Below are positions 12,335 to 24,918 of a stretch of 59,405 bases of DNA, piece by piece. The position numbers and the translations under genes were made by a program. Positions within the stretch are counted from its first letter, which is position 1, and the number at the start of each line of letters is the position of its first letter. The notes beneath the pieces were generated by a model, which was given only the letters and a program-made list of their open reading frames with translations, searched no databases and was not told the origin of the DNA. This DNA is from Symsagittifera roscoffensis (Eukaryota; Xenacoelomorpha; Acoela; Convolutidae), in NCBI RefSeq assembly GCF_963678635.1, contig NW_026971672.1, positions 7,501 to 66,905 of the forward strand, in the 5' to 3' direction.

Positions 12335-13804
12335 TTATGTTTACAGCTCGAATAACATGTTTTTACAGTTCGAATAACATGTTTGGCTGTATACTGAGCT
12401 TACCAAAAACAATAGCAATCAGTAATGCGTCACCTTTCATGCGTTTGGTTAGACAACCCGGAAGTTGGTTTTCGTAATGCAAAAAAAGCCTTCAAAAACT
12501 TCAAATCTCTGGTGATTTGGTTTGGACGATTTCTCTTATACTCTATTTGCAATTAGTCAGTTTGAATTTAAGTGAATGTACTGATTTTTGGACACCCCTG
12601 AGTTTGTAAACCTAATTTGCTCCAAATTTCCAAAAAAAGTGCTACATCACTGGAGATTTGTCTTCTCTTTAGTCCAATTTGGCTTTGTGTTGCTAGTCCA
12701 GCAAAGCTTGCGTTTGCATACATTTCAAACTTAGGGTCTATCGAGTGGTTTCATTGTCATTTGGGCGTGACTATCTGTTTTGTGTAATTTTTCACAACAG
12801 AATTTGAATTTAGAATAACTTAAAGTTGGGATAAAGTAATCAGGGTTAAAAGAAATTCACTTATTTTTTGGTTGCGGGTCTCGATTGCTTGGTCGCCCAA
12901 TGAAAATGGTCGGTCAAGATTCTAGTCATCGTCTTTTTAGGTGTGAAGACGCTCGTTGGTCCGGTCCTAGTATAATTTATTTATAAAGTTCTTTTTATAA
13001 AGTTTATAAAGTTCATTTTAGTTTTTTTGTTTAGATTGCTTGTTTCTTCCGTTTCATTCGATGTTTTTTCATGCCCAACTACTCGAAAAAAGTTTCTTTC
13101 CGTAATAAAATGTCAAAATAGTTTTTAGCACGATTTTTGTCATCAACTTGATAGGGCAAGTATAGGTCGATGATATTTTCTCTATGTCTTTTTTAGCATC
13201 AAGAAGGCAGCGAGTCATACTACAATCGTGAATATCTACTTCTTCCGTTTTTTTTCTATATTTTCGTGTACCAATATACGGCCTGATCTGCTAATCTGAA
13301 GGCTGTCACCTTTATCTCCATAATCTGCCTGGGGGATGGCAAGTTGCCAAGTTCGCTTCTTTGGGAGGAGTAATTCAAATTAATCTACGCATTTCAAAGT
13401 ATAGCAGGAATGCTTTTTGACTTCTTTTTTGCGCTCCATTTGTTCCATGAGGATTTAATAGCTTTCTTTCAACCTTTACAGTACTTGACCATGTCTGAAC
13501 ATTGTTTTCTTTGGACTATATTTTATGTTTCATTGGCTCCTGTTTAATCTCGAATGGTCCTTCTGAAGAGTTGTAGTGGCCCTGAAAGTGTTGTTTAATT
13601 GTCTTTATCCATTTTTTGGCTCTTTCGCAGTACCCTCTTTAATTTTTTTGGAAGTTCAGTATATGAAAACCTAATTAACATAATTTTTCATATTATAAAA
13701 TGCAATAAAACCTGTCAGCGTGAACGAGTGAACAAATTTTCATCCTTACGAGGCAAAACAGTGAATTTTGTTAATATTAAGCAGATTCCGCAACAAGGAC
13801 GCTC
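12335..13804. other. unassigned sequence with a decayed protein-like stretch on the minus strand
   Basis: No intact gene. On the minus strand between about 13,530 and 13,080 several frames in succession read as ordinary protein rather than AT noise, for example NPHGTNGAQKRSQKAF and VDIHDCSMTRCLLDAKKDIE, broken by stops and shifts. This looks like an old pseudogene or a retroelement remnant, but I do not recognise the family. Confidence 0.3.
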
Positions 13805-14750
13805 CCGCATGCAAGTTTAGGCGTAAGCAATCGACGGATGATTTTTTGACAATTATAGTTGCTTATAATTATCAAAATTAGGCGTTTAAAGGATTCATAA
13901 TTGATTATAATTGCGATAATTTCCAAGAGAATATAATCGCTAATCGTTTTTGATACAAAAACCCTTAAAATCAATTATTATTAGATGATAATCGATTATA
14001 ATCTCTTGTTTTGCCAAGGTTGTGTCACACCAAAACAACATTTTAATTATATCTTATGGGTTATTAATTTTTTGTTTCTAACCGAACCTCTAAAAGAGAG
14101 ATCTAGTGTCACACTTTGGCTCATCTGAACACAAAGTTTTACAACGAAACAAAAGTTTCATAGAGATCTTTTCATATTAGTTTAAAAGTTCCCGCGGTAG
14201 CTGAAAAATATATCTTCGGAATCAATCCTGTCACAAAATGAAATTGTTGATGTTTTGGCGTTTAAAAAAGCTTGAGATATGCATCACAGAACAACTCTAG
14301 TGGGGAACAAATGAAAAAAAAACTTATAAATTTGAATTAAGTGGAAAACTTTCAAAATTGTTTTCTTATTTTTCATAGGAACCAAGTTTACTAATAGCAT
14401 AAAATATGAGCGAGTTAGATGCAAGTTGGAAGACAAAATGGGCAAACAAAAGGGATATTAATCAATTACATTCGATTATAATGGATTTTTGTGCGAAACT
14501 AAGGAACTAGAAACTTGAATAAAAAATTGGATTATTACCAATTAAAATCGATTATTTTTGATCGAAAAAAAGACGAATGAATATTTGATTATTTTTGATT
14601 ATAATTGCTTTTAGTTAATCATAATTTGATTTTAAATAGAGAGATTATAATTAATTATTAACTGATTAAAATCGATTGTTTCTCAATTTTAGTAAGACTG
14701 GTACAAAAATTGCAATATAATCGATTATTAGCGCTTGAAACTGGATGCGG
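13805..14750. mobile_element. MITE family 1 (ATCGATTATAA-rich), copy A
   Basis: Starts CCGCATGCAAGTTTAGGCGT and ends CTTGAAACTGGATGCGG, giving imperfect terminal inverted repeats of about 30 bp. The interior is packed with ATTATAAT/ATCGATTATAA motifs, which are self-complementary, on both sides of a unique centre. There is no transposase frame, so it is non-autonomous. It lies just outside the left arm of the large inverted repeat. This is the most diverged copy. Confidence 0.85.
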
Positions 14751-15706
14751 ATGTTTTATATTTTCAGTTTTGGCCAGCTATAATAGCTTATAAAAAACAT
14801 GAAAGAGATGTATCTGCTATAGTTTTTGGCAAAGTTCTGTTAGTTTTCACAACGGAACATCAAACATGGGAGAGAAGGACAAAAACCAAAATTACCCGCA
14901 CCAATCGAAAAATGTATGAATTTTATGGCATGAGGTCATCTCAACTGTCATTAGGTTTGGTTGTTTCCGGGCGCCCGCGTTTTATTGACACCGGCCTCAA
15001 AACTTTTTTTTTGAATACTGTAAAACGTTGGCTCTAAATCCCAAAAATTAGTGTTATTACACCCATCGTTTGGTACTTTTTTTTTGGACTTCTAAGTAAT
15101 TGCTAACATTTGGCTCTATTAATTGATTGGTTTTTCAAAGAAATGATGATTAAATGGACGAGTGTCGAACATTTGGACAATGTTAGACTACCAAGAACTT
15201 TTTGGTTGATACTTTTTCATATAACAATTTTTTAAATACCTGAATTTAGACGATATCTGAAAAAATAATAGCTTGGCAGTGTTATTTTTATTCAAAACTA
15301 TTACATTGGTTGAAATAAAAAATCTTCATCAAAAAAATATTTTCACCCCGATGAAGGTATTGACTTCATGACTCCAAAAAACAAAACTTTTTGAAGGGTT
15401 GAAAGTCGCCAATTTGGCAGTTATCTGGATTTATTATGCGCGCCATAAACATTTGTTTCAATTTGCTGAAAACGTGTTGCAAATAATTGATGCGCGATGA
15501 GTATCCAGCGCTCAAGTTATTTTGAAAATGAATTGAGAAAAACTAAATGATCATAATAATCCATAATGGACACAAATTTCAGCAGTTGATATTGGCTAGG
15601 CTCAAAATCTATGTTTTATCGATTTTTGTACATACAAAAACTATCTGAGACCAGGTAAAGATTGATCGAAAGCTTCATTGATGTGTGTAGCTACGAGTAG
15701 TCTCAA

Positions 15707-16130
15707 TACGAGGCCAAAGTCTGCACTGGATAGGCAGACAATTTTGTGTCTGAATGTTCCTGGATTCCAGAGACAAGTCTAAGAACTTGTTCCAAAATGT
15801 AAGAGGATTCCACTTACGATTTCTAGTGGATTCCGCGTACAAATACCTGCAACGTACAATTTGCCGACTCAACGAATTCCACAACGAGCAAATATAGGTA
15901 GTTGTTCCAGACTCATCAAATGTAAAACAAATTCGCAATTGGACATATTTTGTTGCAGATTCCGCAAAGTTGTCTGTTTTGGAGCAAGTTTGAGCAATAC
16001 AGTGTTTTAGCTGTTTGTCCGTGGATTCCAAAACAGCAGAAAAAATAAAAAAAAACAGTTTTGTGGATTCCGGTACAAATCTGATTTTTTTCTCTTGCGG
16101 AATTCTAAAAATTCACATTTTGGCCTCGTA
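15707..16130. mobile_element. MITE family 2, 424 bp, ends TACGAGGCC/GGCCTCGTA
   Basis: Terminal inverted repeats begin TACGAGGCCAAAGTCTGCA at the left and, reversed, TACGAGGCCAAAATGTGAA at the right. TCTC occurs on both flanks and could be part of a target duplication. The right arm of the large inverted repeat has an uninterrupted AGTCTCGTTTTTT at the matching place (about 33,810-33,830, reverse complement). The interior has repeated GATTCC motifs. A 118-codon minus-strand open frame falls entirely inside and shows no transposase motif, so I do not call it a gene. Confidence 0.8.
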
Positions 16131-17440
16131 ATTCTCGTTTTTTAAAATTCATTGCAGTCATAAATGCACAAATACTCAAAGAAAAAGCCTAGAAAGTTGA
16201 AACAAGCTTTAGGATTTTTTCCATTGTCAAATTGATGCGCAATTTTAGAACCAATTTTTCAATAACAAACATGTTTTAATTGAACAGCCTGGTTATTATC
16301 AGTTTATTGGAAAAATAATCTCAGGTAATCCCTAGAACTGTTTTGTTTTTCAATTTTCAGACTGTTTACATAAATGATCTGTTTAAACGTCATTTTTTAG
16401 GAATCTACTGGCCTAGCTTTGCAAATAGGAAAAATACTGTTTTTAAACAGCTATGAGTCAATTTAAACTAACCGCTCAAAGCATTATACTTTATATTTTG
16501 TTCTTTAGCATTTTTACTGGTCTTCGATTATACTTGATTTTATAAAACTCCGTTATAATGAAAATATTGGCGCTAAAATAGTTCGTTTTCCAAAAATCTG
16601 AAAAGATTAAAGCAAGAGAGAAAAAATTTTAAATTAAGTATACTATGAGGTTTTCTTTAATTTTGATTGATTTGACTATCGTTTATGAGTGATAGACGTA
16701 TTTTTTAAAAAAACTTTCATAGAAAAAAAATAAATTTTGATCAAATTTGATATCACACTTTTTTAAAAATTTTGGTATTTCAGCGCCTGGACGACAATAA
16801 ATAAAAGGCGACGCTCTGTAACAGTCAAAAGTTTGCAGCATTACTCTGGCGGAATTTTTTTGTTTTCGTGAGTTAGCTCTTTCAGCGAATAAAATTTTTC
16901 AACAAATGTTGAAGAGCAAGTTAAAATATACTCAAGTTTCAATTGGCTGAGAAACCCAAACTCTTGAAAAACAGAACTGGAAGTATGCAAAAACTTTGAA
17001 GACATGCAAACAAGGTGGAAATTGTTAAAATCAAATTGATTAACAGATTTTGAATTGTAAATGATTGATTTGACTATCATTCTCGATTAATTTGTTGATT
17101 TTTTGCTTTTTCTAGGAGAAAACCTATTATTTTGCTCACACTTGAATTGGTGACCCTTTCTAATTGAATTGCAGCTCAGCGAAACCGGCAAAGATTCGTA
17201 GCAGGCGATAGTTCATAAAAACACACTGGCCTTTAGTGAACGCTTGCTCTGCTTGGCTCCGCTGCACTCCCATTTGGGCACGAGATGAGCCATGCTCTTA
17301 AAACACTGTTTAACCGCTTAACAAACTGTAAAAATAATTACTGCCCAATATAAATAGCCATCTATTTTATTTGGTAGAAAAAAAACGCATTTTAAAATCA
17401 AAAATTTCTAATGGAGCACAAAAGTTTTCATGAATAAATA

Positions 17441-18292
17441 CTTGTGAAAAAAAGTAAGGCAACTAGAGAATTGAAAAGCTTATTAAATTAAGAATCAAAC
17501 TAAGCGTTGGAATTAAATTAGGAATTGGAATATAAATCTACCAATTATAGCTAGTTTGGTCTCCCCTAGTTGCGAAGCATATAACCACCCTTCGCCGGAG
17601 AGTTTCTCACTTTTATCAAGTTTCTCACTTTTCTCATCACTTTGGAGTTGAAGGTGCAACAACTCCTTGAGCCACAAAATTTCCTTGAGCTATTTTGGCC
17701 TCTCCTAACTGCGATGCATAAAATCATCCTAAACAGCATAGGCTTTATCAAGTTTTTCATCTCTTTGGGGTTGAAGGTGCAACAATTAAGCAACAATTCC
17801 TTGAGCCAAAAAAACCAAATTTTAAGAGCTTTCTCGCCGAACTTTTTCTTTCATAACATCCCACGCATGCTCAATTGGATTTTGATCAGAGCTACAAGAG
17901 GGCCGCGGCAACACACACTGGAACAGCATTTTTCGCTACAAATTGGAACGCAACACGGGCTGAATGGCATGAGGCATTATCTTGCTGAAAGGCCATAACT
18001 TTCTGCTTTTCACGCAAAAAAGGAAATAGTTCTGTCCTCGAAACCTGATCGCAATAAGCTGTTGCAATTACAGTGCCATTTATCAAATTAGGTCGTGTTC
18101 GGTAGCTTGCTTGGTTGCAATTTGAAATGGAATTTTATGGCATTTTTGCAATTTCTGAATGTAAATTTTGTGTGAAAGTGTCAACACTTCATACGCCGTG
18201 TCAACACATGTCATTTTGTTCGGAAAACTAAATTAGGAAAATTTCAACTTGAAAATAAAAATAATTCGTTGCGTTACTTTCTTTCTCCAGTG
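17441..18292 (-). mobile_element. Tc1/mariner-type transposon relic
   Basis: The ends form diverged inverted repeats: CTTGTGAAAAAAAGTAAGGC at the left and, reversed, CACTGGAGAAAGAAAGTAAC at the right, the latter close to the usual CAGTG-type Tc1 end. A TA precedes the left end. The element is absent at the matching place in the right arm (about 32,640), where flanking sequence runs on. An internal ~120-bp direct duplication (around 17,580-17,680 and 17,705-17,805) lies in the part downstream of the transposase fragment. Confidence 0.8.
17800..18110 (-). pseudogene. Tc1-type DDE transposase fragment
   Basis: A minus-strand open frame of 64 codons (17,892-18,086) contains FQQDNASCHSAR, the block around the second catalytic aspartate of Tc1/mariner transposases, preceded by a YCDQVSRTELFPFL-type stretch typical of the family. 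After a frame change the block QNPIEHAWDVMKEKVRR follows; in Tc1 proteins the E of PIE is the third catalytic residue. The N-terminal DNA-binding half is missing and the frame is broken, so this copy cannot make an active enzyme. Family membership is well supported by the two motifs; subfamily is not assigned. Confidence 0.8.
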
Positions 18293-19303
18293 AATATCAA
18301 AATTACTTTTCAGTTTTATGATCTTTAGTGGAAAAGAAAATCCATGTGATTGTGTTGTCTTAACAAGGATTATCTCAAAAATTTCAAACTTTAAGGTTTG
18401 AATAGTTTCACTTGGTATATATTTTTTCATAAGTGTAGATGGGCAATTATTTTCGAAAATGCTGTCAATTTTTTTTGGAAAATATGTAAGTCATTGTTTA
18501 AATGTTTTTGATTGGTTTGAGTACAATTTATTATAGACGGATTTTTTTCCAATTTTTCAGGGAAAAAAATCGTTCCAACTTGAAGTCACAGCTTTGTTTA
18601 TTTTACTTTTTCTGGTATCTTTGCACCTAGATGACAATGCATAAAAGGTGACACTTCGTAACAGGCAAACAATTGTTGCAATATTTCGGCGGAATTTTTA
18701 TTTTCATCTATTAACTATTTCAGTGAATAATGTTTTCAATAAAAAATAAGCTAAAATAGCCAATAATTTCAATTCAAGTTCTCGAAAAAAATTGTCCTCT
18801 TATTTGATCGAAAACAATTTATACAAAACTATTTATAAACTATCTCATTTTTTAAGAGAAATTTCAGAGAGGAGAGTTTCAATTTTATAGAGAAAGTCAG
18901 AGGAATTTCAATTGATGTACGCGTACAAACAGAACTGGCGTTCAACGTCCTGGCTGAAAAACATGCCATCGTTCACCCTAATTATGAGGCAAACATCTGG
19001 TCTTCAGATATTGCTATGATAGTTTAATTTTTAACCTATTCAACCAGAATATAGTCTTACCTTTCTGTGAAAATCGTTATAAATTTTTAAATGTTGTGGG
19101 TTTCGGTTGGACAAACCAAGATTTTGAGAGCTATCCGACCCAACTTCAACAATCGCTTACTTGTAGAAATTAAGAGTCACAGTGGAGAATGTGAAGATCT
19201 TCCTTTTTTATCCAGATTATCAGCTATGCTCCTTCCCCCCACAAACCGTTGGACATGGAGGTTCAGGTTCGCTGTCATCAAGCGCATTTATTTTTTTCCT
19301 TGC

Positions 19304-20171
19304 CCGCATCCAAGTTTAGGCGTAAGTAATCGATTATAACGGATTGTAAGAATGATTTTTTGAAAATTTTAATTAATTATTGTTACCAAAATTAGGTGTT
19401 TAAAGATTTATATTGTATTATAATCGTGATATTTTCCAAGAGATTATAATCCCTTATAATCGAATAGAATTGATTATAGTTCTTACAAAAAACCACTAAA
19501 ATCAATTATAATCGATTATAATTGATTATAATCGATAAGAATATCTTATTTTGCAAAAATTTTGTCAATTCAAAATTGTATTCGAATTATATCTCATGGG
19601 TTGTTATTTTTGTGTCAATAAGAAAATCTCTAAAAGAGAGATCTCTTGAACACTTTGCACTTTGGTTCGTCTGAACACAAAGTTTTGGAAAACTCTAAAA
19701 TTATTTTTCTCATTTTTCATAGGAACCAACATCTACAAAAAGCATAAAATATAAGCAATTTAGATGCAACTTCGAAGGAAAAATGGACAAACAAAAGGGA
19801 TTACAATCATTTATAATCGATTATAATGGATTTTTGTGCAAAACTAATGAACTAAAAATTTGAATAAAAATAATGGATTATATTCAATTATAATCGATTA
19901 TAATGGTTTTTTGTGCATAACTAATGAACTGAAAATTTGAATAAAAATAATGGATTATAATCAATTATAATCGATTATAATTGTATCGAAAGATAGACGA
20001 ATAAATAATCGATTATAATCGATTATAATGGATTATAATTAATTATAATTTGATTTCAAAAAGAGATTATAATCCATTATTAATTGATTAAAATGGATTG
20101 TTTCTCAATTTTAGTCAGATTGGTGCAGAAATCGTAATGTAATCGATTACTAACGCTTGAAACTGGATGCC
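19304..20171. mobile_element. MITE family 1 (ATCGATTATAA-rich), copy B
   Basis: Same family as copy A: begins CCGCATCCAAGTTTAGGCGT and ends GCTTGAAACTGGATGCCG. It contains many ATAATCGATTATAAT palindromes, some adjacent. It sits in the left arm of the large inverted repeat; the corresponding place in the right arm (near 31,660) lacks it and reads TTCCTTGGTTTTGATTC (reverse complement). A TTG flanks both sides, suggesting a 2-3 bp target duplication. Confidence 0.9.
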
Positions 20172-20440
20172 GTTGGTCTTTATTCTTTTTCGAAATGGTG
20201 TTTATAGTGAAATGGTGTTTATAGTGTACTGGGAGCGCTCTGATAATCAATTTGGTCGACCTTTGGAAAATTATCCCCTTAAGAAAATCTAGATCCGCCA
20301 TTGATTTCATTCTAGATGACATAAAAATATTTTATGGAGTTTTCACCCAATCGAAATAATCAATAATCGGAAACAAATTTTACTCGATGGCTATCAGTAA
20401 TAAGAAATAGGACAACAGTACGAATTTATTGACCGTGACT

Positions 20441-22005
20441 TTAGGTGGTCCAGTTTTCGAGGTCGAAGCAAGAACTCGAGAAAACTACAAAAACGCCCGA
20501 GCAACATGTCTTGTAGCCATTAATACTTCTCTGGTTGATGCAACTCCTGTTCAATGACTGGACTCGAAACTCCCTGAATTCGAAAGACAAGCAGACGTTC
20601 TTTGAAGGAAGTTCAGTGGTACAATGAACAACCCGGGTTGACGTCCATAGAAGAAAAAAGAATATCATACAGTTTCATATATGAAGTCTATGGAAAAAAT
20701 GCTTGTCATACAATTATCATGTATGAAAATTATAAAATAGTCATTTCGTCATAGAAAAAAAATAAATTTTCAAAAATCACCAAAAAACGTGTCTGGGTAA
20801 CTTTAAATAGGTTGAAATAAGTATATCTATGATAGAGGGCATATTGACAATAAATATAATTTCGGTCAGAAAAATGCTTAGCATAAAATTTTCATAAATG
20901 AAAATTGTATGATATGCATTTTTTTCATAAACAAAAATAAAAATTTGAGATAAAAAGTTTTTAATCCATTTTTGGCTGCAGATTTGCAATTGTGCTAAAA
21001 TATAATTTTTACCAAAAAAAATGCAAACACGTTTTTTTTTGTAAACACGATTATTATCTTTTGTTTCATTCGCTAAAATAAAAATCATATTGTAAAAAAC
21101 AGGCCTTTTTCCCAATCATCATAATTTTCAAACTGAAAATGTTAAAGTTAATATTTAGGGCTAGAACCACCAAATGCAGTTTATCGGCGTGGTAACAGCC
21201 AGTTACACTCTGGGTTTTCTCATGGCAAAAAATCCTTGGTTAGTGTTTTGGTTGAAACACAAAATTTGGAATCAAAAAATTTCAATTTCATAGTATGGAA
21301 AAAATGCTCGTCATACAGTTTCATATATGAAAAAAAAACTTATTTTGCTATTTTCATACATACACTTTTTCTCTTCGAAATTGTATGAAAGAGTATGAAA
21401 AGCTTTTTATTCATATATGAAAATAGTTTGATAAGCTTTTTTTGTCAACCCCGGAAACCAAGCTCCTCGAGAGAAAAGAGAAACAGCAGACCTGAAATTT
21501 TCCTTGAAACAGTTGATACCAACCAAGTATTAGCTATCATACAGAAGCAGACTATTGTGTTGGTATCTCGATGTGGATTCTCGCCAATTTTTTTTTATAT
21601 AAACAAAAAGGTTACTGCTGCAAATAAAATGAAAAAAAAAAATCGGAAAAAATATATATATTTTTTCGTTTTGCCTTATCTAGACTACTTAAAACTTTTT
21701 ATGATGTTCTGCATGTGTTTTCAAACTAACTATATATTTATAATTGTTACTTATTCTTAAATATCTTAGTAAAAATTCAGCGTGGGCTTCAGAGTATTTT
21801 CAAAGTTTTTTGATGTTTGTGGAAGTTGTCCGACTTTTTGTTTGTTTTTCAGGTTTTTTGTGTTTTTTGTTGTGTTTTCACGGTCTCTCTTGCTTGCTCA
21901 CTTTTAGCTTATATGTCAGGAAAAGTATTTCGTCTTTGGGCACAAAAAAATTTGTACCTTTTGGCTATCTTCTTATGTGAGCTCGCTCGAGACAATATTT
22001 TTTAG
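20441..22005 (+). pseudogene. string of protein-like islands in the left arm, unidentified
   Basis: Four short stretches read as ordinary protein and are preserved in the mirror arm: about 20,445-20,640 (VEARTRENYKNARATCLVAI, then LDSKLPEFERQADVL), 21,160-21,270 (LEPPNAVYRRGNSQLHSGF), 21,440-21,535 (SSSREKRNSRPEIFLETVD) and 21,900-22,005 (MSGKVFRLWAQKNLYLLAIF). They are separated by AT-rich sequence dense in TATGATAAGCATTTTTT motifs. In-frame TGA codons occur in the first island, one of which is TGG in the other arm. They could be exons of a duplicated gene or fragments of a retroelement; I do not recognise the family. Confidence 0.4.
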
Positions 22006-23702
22006 CTTTCAGCCAGGGTGTTAAGCATTTGCTGATTTTAAATTTCGCTCAAGAAATCGGGGATTCTAGCCCTAATTGAAGCAAAATTCTTTGAAAATCA
22101 GCACTGGACTCTTAGACCGATCCAGGAAAGCTAGGGTAATCCATGCAAGGTTTTGACCTAGTTTTCCCCTGACCAGGCCTGGCTCCAGAGATGACTCCAG
22201 GGATAGACTTCCATGGACAGGTAACCCGTGTTATTTAGTGTCGCACTTTATGAATCATCGTTTTCTTAAACACCGGTTGTCGCTTTCGGAGAACTTTCCC
22301 TTTTTTCGTGAAGTTAAAGTTATTTATAAATTATCCTGAGAGTATTGTAATGATTTTTTTTGGCTGATTGCTTTTCATTTATAACCTTGTTTCTTGAATG
22401 TTTTTTGAGCATGGATTTCATTTGGTGTCGTTTCAATAGGGTGTTTGTTGTTTTACACGAAAAAATCATTTTTTGACTAAAAAACAGTAAAACCCAAAGC
22501 CCGGTAGCAGGGCCATTGACTTTCTTGAGTGAAATCTAGAAAATATAATTTTGAAGAATTATTTTCTCAACTAAGAGTGTAAACACAGCATATCATAAAT
22601 TACTCTAGCGTAAACTAATTTTTGCGTGACCTCTTACCTCTCTAAACTTTGTCCACCTGTTTGTCCTGTTTTACATTCTGGGTATGATTGATGTAAGTTT
22701 TTTCCATTATTTTTTGTCTGATATTGCTTTAAAGTTTGCAAAATGAATTGTAGAAGGTCAAATTTCAAATATCCAATTTTGAGCCTAAATATGACAAAAT
22801 TTTAGTGCGTATATTTTCTATGCTCAAGCGAAAAATGAAAAATAGCAAAACTACATACAATAGAAAAGTTAGTAATGTAAAACTATACAAGTGGCCAATG
22901 GAAATGTGCATTGACATGGAGTTTATCGAAAAAAGTTTATCATACAATGTAATTCCAAAGCTGAATGGGAATTTTTTTTGTTCTTTTCCTTCTTCCCCAA
23001 AACATTTTTTTCGCTGAAAAAGAAAATAATTTAAAAAATAGCCTATAAGGTACGGCGGAGTCCTCGGATTTCATAAAGGAAACCAGCACTGCTTGATCAA
23101 ATAGTTGATAATAATCGGTTACAAAGCCAAAAAGCTTCCACATTTTAGATCAAAATTATATATATACTGTGTTTGAAATCATTTTAAAAAGCAATATACC
23201 TTTTTTTCTAAAAATTCAGATCGCTTATGATGAACATGGAACCCTTTTAAATGTTTATAACTGAATTTAACCTCTCAAAAAATTAACAAAATTGATTAAA
23301 AATTATGTTAGGTCCATTCATTTTTTTTATTTTTGCAAGGTTGAACTCAAGCGCAGATCTGAATTTACTTGCGGTGTAGTTAATATTTCTGATAATTCGG
23401 ACAACTTTGAAAACATTGACAAATTTTACAGTCTTTCAACAATTTTCGGAAGTTTTGATAACCAATGTGCGTTTTTTCTGCTCCCGCTTGCGCTTTATAT
23501 GTAGTATAAAATAACGTAAACCATCGAAAACCCAGAAAATTTTTCAAAATCAGAAAAAATCGAAGATGAAGAAAATTTAAAGAAAATAATATATTATGAG
23601 AAAAGCTTCTACCACAAGAATACCACCACTGCTCCACCCACGTTTAATGATGGGACTCCTGCAATCATTAAGAGCACATTCAACTAATTAACAATTCATG
23701 AA

Positions 23703-23906
23703 CTATGAGGGGAACACGGCGATCGAAAAGCAATTTTTATGCTTGATCCAGCATTCCCCCCTAAATTTGTCCCTGTATTTAAACATATAAACGTAAACGT
23801 AGGTCACAAGAACGGTGGGGTGGTATTCTGGGTTGGCAGAGGTTAAAGATTGTATGATAGCGGTTTTCTGAGCCAAACTGAATCTCACTTCATCTATCTG
23901 ACACAT
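23703..23906 (-). pseudogene. 67-codon open frame conserved in both arms, unidentified
   Basis: The encoded peptide begins MCQIDEVRFSLAQKTAI and its mirror at 27,274 begins MCEIDEVRFSLAQKTAI; after about 45 residues the two diverge through frame differences. Upstream on the coding strand is TTGTTCAATTTCAG, a plausible splice acceptor, in both arms. It may be an exon remnant. No domain is recognised. Confidence 0.3.
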
Positions 23907-24276
23907 GAAAAGAACAGCAATTACTTAGTCTGAAATTGAACAAGAGTAAAGAGTAAGAAGTTACGAAACAATTGTAATGTCTATAAAGTGTTTTGAACAC
24001 AATTCTTTAAAGTCATGAAATGAAGATTATATTGAACGAAGTTTAGTTCATCTGTTGCCTGGCTTGCCCTTTTGCCACGCTCACTTTTGCTCTAGCTCTA
24101 TATAATCATAGGTTTTATCATATATATCAGGTTGTGCGTAGATGCCCTCTGCGTCGAAAGTTTTGGCTGCCTCGGAATTCACTGTTTCGCCAGATTTCAA
24201 CAAACTTGAAAATGAGTTCGGTATAATTCCTGCATTTGTTCATTTAGGGACAATTAAAGTTTGCTCCTAAGAATTT

Positions 24277-24718
24277 TGTCAAATTGGGTTGCGTTTAGGT
24301 GAAAATTTATGAAGAAAAAACTTGCTAAAAATTTAGCGGAAATAATATAGTGTAATTTTTTTTGCAAAATTCAGGACCGAAACTTTATCCCAAAAATGTG
24401 TCCTTTTGGCTTTTCTGAGTTAATCAAGAATTACGCCCAAAATACCCAGCAGATCACAGACATAATTATATCAAAATGAGCCCCTTACAGAGCCAAACAA
24501 ACTTCAAAAAGGGTATATTCTCTGAAAGAAATTGCAAACAATTTAAAAATTGTTTTTAAATAAAAAGTTGTTAATTTATATAGTAAAAACGACCTTTTTT
24601 GTCTATCAAACAAAAATAAATTAAGTTTATACAATGTTTTGGAGAATATACCCTTCTTAAAGTTCGTTGGGTTAGGTAAGGGGTCACCTTGATTTAACTA
24701 TGTCTGTGATCGCCTCGG
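24277..24718. repeat. fold-back element, left-arm copy, cut by the assembly gap
   Basis: Begins CAAATTGGGTTGCGTTTAGG and runs to the gap. It matches the 26,275-26,890 element, whose two halves are inverted copies of each other. The half after about 24,600 corresponds to the opposite strand of the first half, as in the intact copy. Confidence 0.75.
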
Positions 24719-24918
24719 NNNNNNNNNNNNNNNNNNNNNNNNNNNNNNNNNNNNNNNNNNNNNNNNNNNNNNNNNNNNNNNNNNNNNNNNNNNNNNNNNN
24801 NNNNNNNNNNNNNNNNNNNNNNNNNNNNNNNNNNNNNNNNNNNNNNNNNNNNNNNNNNNNNNNNNNNNNNNNNNNNNNNNNNNNNNNNNNNNNNNNNNNN
24901 NNNNNNNNNNNNNNNNNN
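24719..24918. other. assembly gap of 200 N
   Basis: A run of exactly 200 undetermined bases, the size commonly used as a scaffold placeholder. It lies inside the fold-back element of the left arm, so the centre of the large inverted repeat is not contiguous. Open frames drawn through the gap are not real. Confidence 1.

Larger units (their letters stand above)
14810..24718 (+). repeat. large inverted repeat, left arm
   Basis: Read in reverse complement, this arm matches 26,270-35,610 in order. Paired landmarks include TTAGGTTTGGTTGTTTCCGG (14,952) with the 35,450 region, the AGGTGGTCCAGTTTTCGAGG segment (20,443) with 31,320, GCCTGGCTCCAGAGATGACT (22,187) with 29,060, and CTATATAATCATAGGTTTTA (24,098) with 27,085. 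The arms are clearly diverged and differ by insertions. The left arm carries MITE copy B, a 424-bp MITE and a Tc1 relic that the right arm lacks. Confidence 0.9.

Noticed and set aside
15675-16031. 118-codon minus-strand frame in MITE family 2
   Set aside because: It lies inside a 424-bp non-autonomous element, is made of repeated GATTCC-type words, and lacks transposase motifs.
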